Origin: Coptis chinensis
Lineage: Eukaryota; Streptophyta; Magnoliopsida; Ranunculales; Ranunculaceae
Direction: 5' to 3'
NCBI GenBank assembly: GCA_015680905.1
Contig: CM027381.1
Span: forward strand, 87,755,501-87,819,500
Length of the DNA stretch: 64,000 bases
The position numbers and the translations under genes are program-made. Shown piece by piece: positions 12,346-23,939 of this stretch (the stretch's first letter is position 1; each line of letters begins with the position of its first letter). The notes under the pieces are model-generated. The model had not been told where the DNA came from and searched no databases. It saw only the letters and a list, made by a program, of their open reading frames with translations.

Positions 12346-12700
12346 GTAGAACATGAGTTCGTTTCTTTCAAGGTTCGGTGGTCAAGCCCATGGGTCGTGA
12401 GCCCACTAGTTTAGTTTCTACTTTATTGTTATTAGTATAAATAAGGGCTTATGGTTAGGGTTTCAGGGAGTTGTTTTAGTTGTGTTTATATGTGTTATGA
12501 ATTATTGAGTGATTATCAATAAAGGTGAAACTTTTAGAGTTTTACAAAGTGTAGATTTTGATTAAGTGTTGTGATGCTAACACTTTTGCGGTGTAAAGAA
12601 TTGAAGTTTCTTTATCCGTTTTGGTACTAACTCAAGTTCATTACTCACGTTCTTCGTGTGTAATGCTAGAGTAAGAGATTCGTTCCAACTTAAAACAAGG
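12346..12700 (+). mobile_element. Possible LTR-derived sequence
   Basis: TGTAGAACATGAG is followed by a TATA-like TATAAATAAGGGC (about 12437), a leader-like GGTTTCAGGGAG and a run resembling an LTR polyadenylation region (TTATCAATAAAGG, about 12518). No partner LTR was found, so the limits and even the class are tentative. Confidence 0.3.
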
Positions 12701-13057
12701 ATGACATTACAACTAGAGTTTGTTCAAGGGAAACTAGTAAGAAGGATTTTTGATGATTGAGTTATACTAAAACTACTTAACTTACTTTTAGATTCTTAAA
12801 TTAAAGTTACGTAAACATGCACCACTAAAAAAGAGTAATGGATAGATAGAAAGAGGCGGAGAGTTAAATCCACTCATGTGAAGACAAACCTCTATTGATT
12901 GAATATAGTTTATTGCATATTTAATCTTTCTTAGAATTCATAGCTTAGACAAATCTTAATAAATATTAGAGTTTTGATCCCTAACAATATAACTCATCTC
13001 TAAGATCATATATATTTTTTATTGGTAAGCCTGTTTTTAAATGAGATCAGTAACTCT

Positions 13058-13130
13058 TTGATGTTGGCGGGGTTCGAGCCCCAGACCTTTGGTATCATCA
13101 CCCAAAGATTTTACCGACTTTGCTAGTTGG
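13058..13130 (-). repeat. SINE-like fragment, copy 1
   Basis: On the minus strand this reads TAGCAAAGTCGGTAAAATC, TTTGGGTGATGATACC, then AGGTCTGGGGCTCGAACC, the arrangement of a tRNA-like SINE head with a B box. A second copy in the opposite orientation lies at 58601-58655, so it is dispersed. It is reminiscent of plant Au-type SINEs, but the match was not computed. Confidence 0.5.
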
Positions 13131-13692
13131 CATCTCTAAGATCATATTGCTAGCATGAGAAACAAAAGCAATGACTTATTTCTAAGAAATCACCTCAATT
13201 CCTAACTAAACTCTACACCAACTACCATTTTGGGGTAGGATATAAAGTCTACTTTATTTGTCCTAAACAAATAACTAGAAATCAATAACAAAAGTTATTC
13301 CTCACATGAGCTCCATTAACCTTTCACAAAGGAAGGTTTTAGCTCATGATCATGGGATTACAATGCGCATGTGTTATGTGTTATGCTATTATGAAAGAGT
13401 AAGAAGAAGAATAAGAGAAGAAACTAACTTTGCCTTAAGGAAATGTAGATTTAATTTAGAAGAACATAAGTGTTGCCACCATTAAACCTCTTACAAGAGT
13501 TTAACATAAAACAAACAAAAGATAAAAATACAAGACAAGAAATGAATGCTCTCATTTTCCAATTTACTACATATGAGAGCATTCTCTCTTCCATCCCACG
13601 TGAAGCCACCTCCCACATTAAATTCCATCATATCTAAAACTAAATCAAGACAAAATAATTACTATTACAAGAATCCAAAGTCAAATCTTGCT

Positions 13693-13760
13693 AATTAATG
13701 AGATGCAAGGTGTCATGTGGTGCCAATTAATGAGATACAAGGTGTCATGTGGTGTCAATT
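13693..13760. repeat. 32-bp unit, two tandem copies
   Basis: AATTAATGAGATGCAAGGTG and AATTAATGAGATACAAGGTG begin consecutive units (13693 and 13725). Both are followed by TCATGTGGTGYC. Two copies with about two mismatches, apparently a local slippage duplication. Confidence 0.7.
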
Positions 13761-13769
13761 ATTTGTTTG

Positions 13770-14926
13770 ACTTATGAGCTTGAATTGGGACATGATGACT
13801 CATCCAATTTTGAGGGCCCACAAAATGGGTCTGCGTGTTGCGTCCAGTGGTGGGTTCGTCTTTTGGCATTTTTACAACTTTCCGCCTTTGCGTAGAGTTC
13901 GTCGTAGTGATCGTCTGGGTCCGCAACTTTTACTTGCCGAAATTTGTGAGAGTCTGGTTCAAGAGATATGAGCTTCAGAAGTTTGATGCTTCTGTGCACA
14001 TAATTCCATTTCTGACTTGATTATATCCTGTTTGAGTCTTTGAGCTTTAGCCTAGCTTTGTTGGGCTTCACATGGGCTTACTCAGAAAGTTTTACGTATA
14101 CTCACTATTCCGTGCTTAAATACTACATTTATCATCATTTTTACATTGGTTGCGCAAACCTGCAAAATCACGAAAATACAATTATTTCATAATTATTAAG
14201 CATATAATTAACCGAAATATTACGTCTCTACGGTTTTATAATACAGTTTTGGGTGCTTATCATGTTGCTTCCGCCACTTCAATCTACATTATTTGGTATC
14301 GGAACGGTTGATTTTTGGGAGATTGTGCAGAAAATACTGTTCATCGGGGTTACTATTTATCGAGGTACTGTTTACGAAGCAATGTTCACCGAACACTGTT
14401 ACGATATTGTTCACCCGGTTCTGTTCACTGTGATTTATTCCTTTGGAAAAAAAAAATCATATCAAATTTTTATTATTATTTTGGTGAATCACAAAGCAAC
14501 TCGAAGTCGTCCTCCATCCATGGATACTCGCAAGAAAGCATGAAAAACATTACACAAATGTTCCAAAACCTAATCGATGCAAGGTTTCCAGTCCAAAGAG
14601 AGGTGCAACAACCACCTCCACCACCACAGAATAATGGTTCGGTGGCTAGTACTAATGATGCGTCTCAGGTTGATGGTTCAATCCCTCTTTTGACGGCTAC
14701 ATATCCAAAAATGATAGAGAGAACAGAGTTGGTAGAAAATATAACACCAACAGGTATCCTCCCCTCAATGGGGAACGTGAGGGTGTACCCCTCAATGATG
14801 GCGCCACTCGGCTGCCGGTAGGTGTTAAACCTCCCCTATTTGGCGCTCCACCAATCTTTGATAAGTATGAAGATAAGTCTAATTTTGTTGAGCATGTTGA
14901 TCCGGTTTGGGAGGGTTTTGATATTC
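13770..14926 (+). pseudogene. LTR-retrotransposon remnant with gag-like start
   Basis: A possible PBS (TTTGGTATCGGAACGG, about 14291, near the common TGGTATCAGAGC) is followed by a frame with a Pro-rich linker and KNITQMFQNLIDARF (about 14536-14600). Past a frame change lies GVKPPLFGAPPIFDKYED-like coding sequence to about 14925. This layout resembles the start of a retrotransposon gag. Capsid, protease and pol are absent. The upstream DNA may be an LTR, but its ends could not be fixed. Confidence 0.4.
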
Positions 14927-15075
14927 AGTATAGAAAGCTCTTTAGTTATCTGCATCTAAAGTTACAATTGGAGATATGAGTATTTTCTATTTTGGGATGC
15001 ACAGAACTAAAGAGCTTTCTATACTGAACATCTAAAGTTACAATTTGAGGTATGCATATTTTCTATTTTGGTTGT
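14927..15075. repeat. Compound inverted plus direct repeat
   Basis: TTCAGTATAGAAAGCTCTTTAGTT (about 14927) recurs as its exact reverse complement about 60 bp downstream (about 15006). Each arm is followed by ATCTAAAGTTACAATT and TATTTTCTATTTTGG in the same orientation. So the same DNA carries an inverted and a direct repeat at once, as left by a local template switch. Confidence 0.75.
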
Positions 15076-15639
15076 ATCTCTTCAGCTATTTCTTGGGGCT
15101 TTGAAATTTTCAAAAATTGGGAAACACAAAGAAAAATTCCATCTTTTGTATATGAAGAAACGTCATTCCCTTCTTCCATTATTATTTTTTACCCATAAAA
15201 ACCATCAATGGCAAATTTAGTTTTAGAACGATTTATTCAATTGGAGAAAAAAAAAGTGAAGATGAGTTACCCAATTGGAGGATTCGTTGATCTTGTCTTC
15301 TTCTTCAGAGAGATAGATTTGAGAGATTTTGTCACTATGGGTTTTTTGTGAGAGAGTTTGGAGTATTTCACATTTTCACGAATCAATTGGGTTTTGTTTA
15401 TGTTTTTGGTGGTTAATTACTCAATAACCCTAGTGTGTATAATTAAAAAAAAATGTGTATTTGGTTTTTTTAATTCCTAAATATTTGGAAAGACCAAAAC
15501 GTTTTTTCCAAAATTATAAAATATACTAATAATAAGGTTAAATTGGTAATCAATCAATTAATTATTTTTCAAATAGGGACTTTTTAAAAATATGTTGACG
15601 TGGCTCCCTATGAGCATCTTGGCAAAACAGATATTAAAG
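15076..15639. other. Intergenic, nothing recognised
   Basis: AT-rich flank of the Copia element. No frame, RNA gene or repeat is supported. Confidence 0.5.
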
Positions 15640-15917
15640 TAGGTAGGATTGATGTAAAACAAGTGGGTTAGTGTTTGCAAGTTAGTAGTCCAAGTCTATG
15701 TAATTGGTCGTAGCTAGTGTTTGAGTGGTTTAGGAGTCTGTTAGCTACTTAGCTATTCTTCAGGAGTTGTGATAGTCTTATGGAGTCTTAGATTGTTGCA
15801 CAAGTATAGCCCACGTAGGCTATGATTCTGTTATAAATAAGTCAAAGATAGTACAATGTATTATCGAGTCTTTTAGTTCTCAGAAAACAAGTAACACTTC
15901 CATTCATTATTCCAATA
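15640..15917 (+). repeat. 5' LTR of Copia A
   Basis: It shares GATTCTGTTATAAATAAGTC (TATA-like) and GTACAATGTATTATCGAGT with the 3' LTR. It ends ATTCCAATA just before the PBS. The first bases (TAGGTAGGATTGATG) differ from the 3' LTR start (TGATAAGAATTAATG), so the exact left edge is uncertain. Confidence 0.85.
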
Positions 15918-16014
15918 GTTTTGGTATTGGAGCATAGGTTTGTTCCAGTTGAGCATTGTGCATTGCTCAAGAGGTTAAGTGCTGTAGCAGAACACCTTTG
16001 TAGAGTGGAAGCGT

Positions 16015-16630
16015 TTGTCTAAAAGCTTCAAAGAGAAGTGCATCATGACTTCTCTAAATGTCTCACGGTCCCAGTCCTTAGTTCCAATCTTCAATGACAA
16101 CAACTACGAGTTATGGACCATTAAGATGAGAACATTCTTTATCTCACAAGACCTTTGGGAGCTTGTTGAGAATGGATATGTAGAGACTGCAATTGATGTG
16201 AGGGAGCTTCGCAAGAAGGATGCAAAGGTGCGCTCTACTTGTCTTACAACAAGCTGTTACAGAGCCGATCTTTCCCCATCTTGCAGTCGCCACAAAATCG
16301 AAAGACACATGGAATGTTTTGAAGCAAGAGTTCCATGGCGACAATAAGGTGACAACCGTAAAGCTTCAAACATTTCGTAGGGAGGTCAAAACTCTCCTTA
16401 TGAAAGGAAATGAATCTGTCCAAGATTTCATTTCTAGAGTTTCCGTGATAGTGAATCAAATGAATTTTTTTGGTGAACAAGTATCTAATCAAAAGGTTGT
16501 AGAAATTTTTTTGAGGAGTCTTCCGACTAAGTGGGATAATGTTGTTATTGCAATAGAAGAATCGAAAGATATGAAAACTTATTCAGTGAATGAATTAATG
16601 TGCTCTCTTTTAGCGCATGAGCTAGGATGA
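16015..16630 (+). pseudogene. Copia A gag, one frameshift
   Basis: The first frame (from about 16045) encodes the typical Copia gag opening VPIFNDNNYELWTIKMRTFF. The frame then shifts near 16220 to one reading SKDTWNVLKQEFHGDNKV and SVQDFISRVSVIVNQM, a UBN2/retrotran_gag type capsid. The normal function is packaging of element RNA into cytoplasmic particles. The zinc knuckle lies further on (about 16811-16860: CYTC...VGH...C) and carries a TAG at 16827-16829 in place of one spacer residue. Confidence 0.85.
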
Positions 16631-19103
16631 ACAGGCCATCAAAAAAGAATGTGGACCAGGCATTTCACTCTAAGGTGGAGATGTCTAACTGAGGGGAAGA
16701 GGTCGAGGAAGAGGCAACTTTCATGGTCGAGGAAGAGGACACGACAAATACAATATGGGTAGAAGCAATCAAAATGGCAGCTACCAAAGGTTGAATAATG
16801 AGGATAGGAGATGTTATACTTGCAATTAGGTTGGGCATATCTCATCACATTGCCCACAAAAAGATAAGCAACATGCAAATTTTGCAGTAGAAAACATGAA
16901 GAATAAAATCTATTCCTTACTTGTTTAGAGTCGCAAGAGAAGATGGGTGATGTATGGCTCTTGGACAGCGGTTGTAGCAACCATATGACAGGGGAGAGAA
17001 CTCTTTTTCGCAGCATAGATGAGTCCGCAAAGTTAGAAATTCGGTTGGGTAATGACAAGAAGATCCATATCAAAGGCAAAGGGACTATCAAGGGCAAAGG
17101 CAAATCATGTATCGAAAAATCTCTATGTGAAATCTATTATTCCCCTGATTTAGCTCATAATTTGATATTCAGTTTTGTTTGAGAATAATAAGTGTGAAAT
17201 TAGAAGAAAAGAGGTATATGATAAACCTCTTATTCAGATTCCTATGACTAAGAATAGGATGTTTCCTCTAGATCTTTCGTGCTTGGAAGAGTGTGCACTA
17301 GTTACTAATGTCAAAGATGATTCTAGACTTTGGCATCTACGGTATGGTCATTTGCATTTTAATGACTTAAAGCTATTAAATCAGAAGAATATGGTGTTTG
17401 GTTTGCCTTCAGTCCACTGTAGTGATGATGTTTGTGAAGGTTGCATCTATGGGAAACAACACAGGTTACCATTTCCGGTTGGAAAGTCTTGGCGTGCGAC
17501 AAAACCCCTTGAAATTGTCTATGCTAATATTTGTGGTCCAACAAGGACATTATCCTTCAGTAAGAATAGATATTTTTTACTCTTTACCGATGATTATACT
17601 CGTATGACTTGGGTTTACTTCCTTTCTTACAAATCTGAAGCTTTTGATAAGTTTAAGGAGTTCAAAGTCTTTGCAAAAAGGACAGCGAGTATATTTTGAA
17701 AACTTTTCGTACGGATAAAGGGGGGAGAATTCTTATCCAAAGAATCCATCTCATATTGCAAGCAGCATGGGATACATAGGCAGTTAACAGTGAGGAGAAC
17801 CCCAGAACATAATGGGGTTGCCGAAAGAAAGAACCGGACAGTGGTGGAAATGGAAAGAAGCATGTTGAATACGAAAAGGCTTCCAAATAAATTCTGGGCT
17901 GATGCAGTGGTGACATTAGTTTTTCTTCTGAACATATCCCTAACGAAGGCGATAAGGAACATGACACCCTATGAGGCTTGGTGGAACCGAAAACCCAATG
18001 TAAGTCATTTAAAGGTTTTTGGTAGCATTGTTTATTCATTGATTGATTCGAGTAATCGTTCTAAGCTTGATAAAAAGAGCAAGAAATGCATTTTCATTGG
18101 GTATAGCGATGAAACCAAGGGTTATCGGTTGTATAATCCAGAAAATGGGAAGCTAATTATTCGTAGAGATGTTATATTTGACGAAAATAGTTTCTGGAAT
18201 GGGGAAGAAGAATATAATCAGCATGTGCCATTTGTTGAAGATGTGGTAGAGCCGACACAAACAACTGAAATTATAGTGTCACCTCAGCATTCTTCATCCT
18301 CATCTCCAAGTTCTTCATCGTCAAAATCAAGTTCTTTGTCCTCATCTTCAAGTTCATCTCGACAATCCTTTCCAAGGAATTCGAGTAGTGGGGGCAATGA
18401 AGACACTAATCTTACTCTTGATTCCAACACTTCTCCACTTAAGTTTCAGTCATTAAGAGAGCTTTATGAAACTTGTGATTAGACTCTTATGGTTGCAGAA
18501 CCAGGAGAACCAGCAAGTTATGAGGAGGCACAAAGCAAAACAGAATGAAAGCTTTCTATGCAAGACGAGGTGAATGCAATTGAGAAGAATGATACATGGC
18601 TGCTATTAGACTTGCCACTTGAGAAGAAAGCTATTGGCATTAAATGGGTCTACAGGCTGAAATGTAATGCGGATGGAACTGTGCAAAAATTTAAAGCAAG
18701 GCTTGTTGCCAAGGGGTATGTGCAGCAGCAAGGTACTAATTTCTTTGACACTTTCTCTCCGGTTGCCAGACTCGAAACTGTCCGAATGATTTTGGCAGTA
18801 GTTGGTCAAAATAACCGATGGCCTGTATTTCAGTTTGATATAAAGTCCACATTTCTAAATGGTTTTTTGGAAGAAGAAGTGTGCGTGGAACAGCTATAGG
18901 GATTCGTTGTTAAAGGGCAAGAGGAGAAAGTTTACAAGCTGAAAAAGGCATTATACGGACTTAAGTAATCTCCAAGAGCTTGGTACAGTAGGCTTGATAC
19001 CTATCTTCGTCAGAATGGTTTCCATAGAAGTAAGAATGAGCCGACAATGTATGTGAAGGTGTCATGTGCTGGTGCTACTCTCATTATATGTGTTTATGTG
19101 TGG

Positions 19104-19165
<62 letters not shown>

Positions 19166-19172
19166 TTTGTCT

Positions 19173-19418
19173 AGAGTGCCACTCTAAATCTGCCACTATC
19201 TCACACTTCTCTTCAACCGTCCGATCTCACTTCAAGATCGATGATCTAACACTCCAAATTTCAACCAACAAAGTGGGGGTAAAAATGTCTTTTCCTTCTC
19301 ATCTTCTCAAAACAAAAGAAAAAAACCGGATCTACAAATATAAATCAGTTCCTTAAGCTTTCCACCCGAATTGTTATTAAGGTTTGGTGCGTGGATTTGT
19401 TTAGTACCGTTATTAATG
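19173..19418 (+). repeat. Left long TIR
   Basis: It pairs almost base for base with 19756-20006. It includes CACTTCTCTTCAACCGTCCG, ACAAAGTGGGGGTAAAAATG and TTTGTTTAGTACC. A handful of single-base differences and small indels separate the arms. Confidence 0.9.
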
Positions 19419-19755
19419 GCAATTCAAGCAAGAATACATATCTTGCTTTGTGTTCAATTTTTGGTGGCTCAAGACGCTGCTTATGAAATCAAAAGGATGG
19501 AAGCGCAATCGATATTCCTTTTTATAGCATTTCATATATCTTTAACTTATATTAAACCAACCTTATTCGTAATAAAATTAAACCAAGAATATTCTTTTTG
19601 TTTTAAGAATTAAAATTTGCTTATGAAGTGGATGTGATTCTTTGCTTTTAGCCCTATATTCTTTGGAAGATCCAAATGCAATATGACTAGAAGCAACAAC
19701 TAACCTATCCAATATCCTTCAATACTCGACACTGAATACCACCACAACAACACAG

Positions 19756-20001
19756 ATTAATAACTGGTACTAAACAAATCCACGACCAAACCTTAATAAC
19801 AATTCCGGGCTGGAAAGCTTAAGGAACTGATTTATATTTGTAGATCTGGTTTTTTTCTTTTGTTTTTGAGAAGATGAGAAGGAAAAGACATTTTTACCCC
19901 CACTTTGTTGTTTGAAATTTGGAGTGTTAGATCATCCGATCTTGAAGTGAGATCGGACGGTTGAAGAGAAGTGTGAGATAAGAGTGGCAGATTTAGAGTG
20001 G

Positions 20002-20006
<5 letters not shown>
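19756..20006 (-). repeat. Right long TIR
   Basis: Reverse-complement partner of 19173-19418. It ends in GAGTGGCACTATA at the right TA tract. Confidence 0.9.
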
Positions 20007-20065
<59 letters not shown>

Positions 20066-20324
20066 TCTTCTAACACACTTGTTCAGGAATTCAAGAAGTG
20101 TATGATGCAAGAGTTTGAAATGTCTAACTTGGGGCTGCTGCACTTTTTTTCGATATCCAAGTACAGCAAATAGATGAGGGGATTTTCATTTGCCAAGAGA
20201 AATATGCGGTGGACTTGCTTAAGAAGTTTCACATGCTGAATTGTGTTACTTCTTCTACTTGATCCTATGAACACGGATGAGAAATTGACGATGACTGATG
20301 GAACACCAAGGGCTGACGAGAGAT

Positions 20325-20420
20325 TATTCAAAAGCATGGTTGGCGGACTAATTATTCAAAAGCATGGAAGCATGGTTGGCGGGCTAATTATTCAAAAGCA
20401 TGGTTGGCGAGCTGATGTAT
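20325..20420 (+). repeat. Short tandem triplication inside Copia A RT
   Basis: ATTATTCAAAAGCATG followed by GTTGGCGRRCT occurs three times in a row, with a small internal ATGGAAGC insertion in the middle copy. The family has one copy of this stretch before MYLTHSRPDI, so this is a post-insertion slippage duplication. Confidence 0.8.
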
Positions 20421-21067
20421 CTTACCCATTCTCGTCCGGATATAATGTTTGCAATCAGTTAGTTTGGTTTCACGATTAATGCACAAACCTTTTGTTCATC
20501 ATCTTGGAGCAGCCAAGAGAATTCTTCACTATATACAGGCGACTACCAGCTATGGTATTTGGTATGGACCAGTTTCAAAATTCAGTTTAGTTGGTTTTGC
20601 TGATAGTGACTGGGCAGGCACTGTAGATGATTGGAAAAGCACAAGTGGCTTCATTTTCAATCTTGTCCGGGGCTATATCATGGCTCTCAAAGAAGCAAGC
20701 AAGTGATCCACATTGTCCTCCGCGTGAAGTCAATATATGGTAGCAACATCGCAAAACATGTCAAGCTATTTGGATGTAGAGAATTTTGGCGGACTTGCAC
20801 CTAGTTCAAGCAAAGACCAACAAAATTTTCTGCGACAGCAAAGCAACTATAGTAATAACGAAGAATCCGGTTTTCCATGGCCGAATGAAGCATATTGAGC
20901 TTCGTCATCACTTCATAAGAGATGTCGTCGCAGAAGGCAAGATTGTGATGCAGTACTATTCGACAAATGACCAAAATGCCGATGGGTTTACCAAGGCACT
21001 CTCATATCCGAAGTTCTGGAAGTTTCGATCCTCACTGAATGTTCTACCTTTTTGCATCAAGAGGGAG

Positions 21068-21348
21068 TGATAAGAATTAATGTAAAACAAGTGGGTTAGT
21101 GTTTGCAAGTTAGTAGTCCAAGTGGTCTATATAATTGGATGTATTGTTTGAGTGGTTTAGGAGTCTGTTAGCTACTTAGCTATACTTCAGGAGTTGAGCT
21201 AGTCTTATGGAGTCTTATATTGTTGCACAAGTATAGCCCACGTAGGCTATGATTCTGTTATAAATAAGTCAGAGATAGTACAATGTATTATCGAGTATTT
21301 TAGTTCTCAGAAAACAAGTAACACGTACTTCCAGTCATTATTCCAACA
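21068..21348 (+). repeat. 3' LTR of Copia A
   Basis: It begins TGATAAGAATTAATG right after the purine tract AAGAGGGAG and ends TTATTCCAACA, giving TG...CA ends. It is collinear with the 5' LTR over its whole length. Confidence 0.9.
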
Positions 21349-21484
21349 GTAATATCAAAGTCGAAGCAGGCTCTGACATTGTCGAAACAAGTTTCAGTCT
21401 TCTGAATCTTAAGAGGAGTCGGTTTCGCCTACTATTGTAAACACAAAACTGGTACGTCATTACATAATTTATGAACTCAAAATT

Positions 21485-21890
21485 TATACCATTTTTAATG
21501 GTGAGACCTGAAAAATACAAAATTTTTTGACCAAACAAACACCAAACCAAATAAACATCAAACAATTTCAGTGGAAACATCAAAAAGTGAGCACCAAATG
21601 TACATTGCGGTGTTTTCAAAACCGCGCCAAATAAAACCCAACACGTACAGCCGCTGCTTTTGGAACACCGCAACAGAAAAGCCTACAATAAAAACTTGTT
21701 TTTGCCCAGGCGGTGTTCGAAACACCGCGACATATATTTGATACAGTACCAAAGCAAACATCAAATTAAAACTGATTTGGTGTTTGGTTTGGTATTCAAG
21801 AGGTCTCACTATTAAAAATAGTTTTTACCACATTTTCAAGAATTTGGCATTTGGTATTCAAGAGGTCTCACCATTAAAGATGTTCTTAGT
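21485..21890. mobile_element. MITE related to the plant-mobile-domain element
   Basis: The left end ACCATTTTTAATGGTGAGACC and the reverse complement of the right end ATCTTTAATGGTGAGACCTC form terminal inverted repeats. The interior carries GCGGTGTTTTCAAAACCGCG-type palindromes and ACCAAACCAAACACC-like runs, also found at the ends of the 50.7-54.0 kb element. Non-coding. Confidence 0.55.
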
Positions 21891-23939
21891 GTAGCGGAAG
21901 AATAAAAAAGTTCTGCCACAACTCAAAACAGTAAAATCACCTTTCTTTCTTAATGTGGGCGCAAAGTAGAGTGCTTTTAGGATTACAAAGGGATTTGATC
22001 TGATTAACCATGTAAAATGTAAAGGAAAACAGTTGCTGTGTCACTCTTCTCAGAATTACTCAGCACATGCTTTACATTCATTTACGAGACAAATTATGTA
22101 AACGAAAACAGTTCCTGTCACTCTTTTTCACTTAATATAATGTTCTACATTCTATAACTGTCAATACAAGCTGCGAAAATATGCTTGCCGTGCATCGCCG
22201 AACCTATGAAAAACACTTCAATTATTTCACGTATTTTCTTCATCCCATTTGTTAGGAGGGATTAAGTTACATAGGGTGGAAATGCACTCGACTCAATCCG
22301 ATTGCCTTGGGATAGCTGGGCTAGGCTACGTCAGAATATCCGTTAGCTGGATAGCATAGCATACTCTACACTGGTACCCATGACCAAAAACTACGTCATT
22401 TTTTGTTTTTTTTGGAAAAGATTATGGGGTTAAGGACTTAAGGGCAGACCCCACCAGTATATTATACCAAAACATAAAACTTACAAGTTTCACAAGCAGT
22501 ATGATCTTTTAAAGGAAGTAAATCACAACAAAGCAATGATATATGGGTTAAGTAGTATTACCCCCACTAGATGAGTTAATTAGGATTTCCTCCCATTGCC
22601 GATAAGGATTTCCCTTCCAAACACACGGTCAATTTGGTTTCACTGTTAACTCTTAAGTCAAATGGCTAAAAATGACACAATTACCCCCACCTAATTAAAA
22701 TTGAATATTTTGTTTACACTTTGAAGAATTCGAGTACTGCATGGAACCATATGAAGGGACAATAGTGTATACTGTATAGTATGACAAACTGATTGAGTCA
22801 TATCGTAGACAAAGTGTAATGGTAATAGAGTTGCTTAAGGCTATCCCACAAAGTTATGATTCTATGAGAAGTCTGATACCTGAGTTCGTACCAAGCGAAG
22901 GTGAAATTGGGGGTATGAGAAGTTGGAAACCTGAGTCCCGACCAGGTGAAGCTGAATTCACATCGTTTATTGGAGGTTTGTCTGAAATGTTATTGCGGAT
23001 GAGTTTTGCGGTGGCCGGTTGGGCAGACTTTCTAATAATTTTGACTAGACCTGCTCCAGTAGTTTTTCTTGAGAAAAAATAGTAGTTGCTTTGGATATAA
23101 CATTGTAAGTTGGATGATGGTGTTTTTTATTTCGAAGTTGACAAGTGGGGATTGTGAATGCTGAATGATTACTGTATAAACTAGATCAATATATTTTGGT
23201 TAACGTTGCAATGGTGTTGGACTGTTGGTGCATTTTATACTAATACTATGGTACTACGGCTTATATCATTCCCACATGCATTTTACACGCACTAGCCAGT
23301 TTATAGAACAGAGTAACAGACAATGGAAATGTTCAATGAATTAGTACAATGCTGTAGGCAATCGCAGCGTAGGTCCTGGACCAGCCCCATTATCAAGTTG
23401 GACTTAGTGCATGCCTGTAGCAGGGCGATCACTACTGTGTGTTCTTTGAGGGCACGGCGTAAAGTGGCAGTAATTAAAATCTAAATCCATCCATATGTGA
23501 AATAGCCAAACACCAAATCCGATCTGATTTACAGTTCAATTTCTTTTTAGAAATGTTACTATGTTGTAGGCTTGTAGCTGGTTATGAAAGCTGGAATTTG
23601 AGTGCAAAGAAATTTTCATTTCCGCCATTCATTCAAAGATCATTGTAACAAACCTAGGACCCAAGTACCCAAAACTCTAGTTGGAAAACAATTAATTCCC
23701 TAAACAGCAGCATTAAGCAGCTTGATAAATGATTGTATAGTAGCACAAACAATAAGAAAAATGAGCTGGGTAGAATTAGCTTTGGAAATCAATTTGAAGC
23801 AAGTCCATATAGTTATCACATGAAAACAGATTATTTACGTGGGTTTTATATCAAGGACAAAATAAGAACTGTTATAACGAGCAGGGCCTCAGCTAACTGT
23901 TGTTCATTTATTTTTTTCATGTTTTAAACCAGTACATTA
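21891..23939. other. Intergenic, one MITE-like stretch, no gene
   Basis: The segment at about 22545-22710 (ACCCCCACTAGATGAGTTAATT...) resembles the segment starting at about 55265 (CCGCTAGATGAGTCAATTTGG) and is probably a dispersed MITE. The 87-codon frame at 22819-23082 has no domain and no codon pattern that persuades me. Confidence 0.45.

Larger units (their letters stand above)
12701..13769. other. Intergenic with a SINE-like fragment and a 32-bp tandem repeat
   Basis: No coding frame is supported. It contains the SINE-like segment at 13058-13130 and two adjacent copies of a 32-bp unit at 13693-13760. Confidence 0.5.
19105..20063. mobile_element. Long-TIR non-autonomous element flanked by (TA)n, inserted in Copia A
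   Basis: Near-identical inverted repeats of about 245-250 bp (19173-19418 and 19756-20006) surround about 340 bp of unique AT-rich DNA without a transposase. The ends read AGTGCCACTCTAAATCTGCC and its complement. On both sides lies an almost pure (TA)n run of about 57-59 bases (19105-19163, 20005-20063). The interrupted RT frame resumes right after the right TA run. The long TIR suggests a MULE-type MITE. The placement within TA repeats recalls Micron elements of rice, which target (TA)n microsatellites; that family link is inference. Confidence 0.85.
16800..21067 (+). pseudogene. Copia A pol (protease, integrase, RT, RNase H), disrupted
   Basis: Domains seen: protease at 16943 with DSGCSNHMTG. 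Integrase zinc finger at about 17330-17460 (HLRYGH...CEGC). The integrase core has a changed first Asp (VYANICGP where the family has TDICGP) and retains the later TDDYTR and NGVAERKNR segments. RT starts at 18558 (IKWVYRLK, ARLVAKGY, FDIKSTFLNG). RNase H is at 20584-21067 (FADSDWAG, IFCDSKATI, HIELRHHFIRD). Stops occur at 18897 and 18966, where the family has Gln. Frames also break near 17180 and 17700. RT is split at 19105-20063, just after the position of the YVDD catalytic motif, which now reads YVWY. Confidence 0.9.
15640..21348 (+). mobile_element. Ty1/Copia retrotransposon A, full length but dead
   Basis: Two LTRs (15640-15917 and 21068-21348) enclose, in order, gag, aspartic protease, integrase, reverse transcriptase and RNase H: the Copia order. 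The PBS TTGGTATTGGAGC (15921-15933) is one or two changes from the initiator-Met type, and a purine-rich AAGAGGGAG sits before the 3' LTR. Removing the 0.9-kb insertion leaves about 4.8 kb, a normal Copia length. The LTRs differ at roughly a dozen sites, so it is not recent. Multiple stops, frameshifts and the insertion make it inactive. The target duplication is unclear. Confidence 0.93.

Noticed and set aside
19066-19356. Open frame rich in Tyr-Ile repeats
   Set aside because: It is translation of the TA tract plus the TIR, not a gene.
22819-23082. 87-codon plus-strand frame
   Set aside because: No recognisable domain, conserved motif or exon partner; likely chance.
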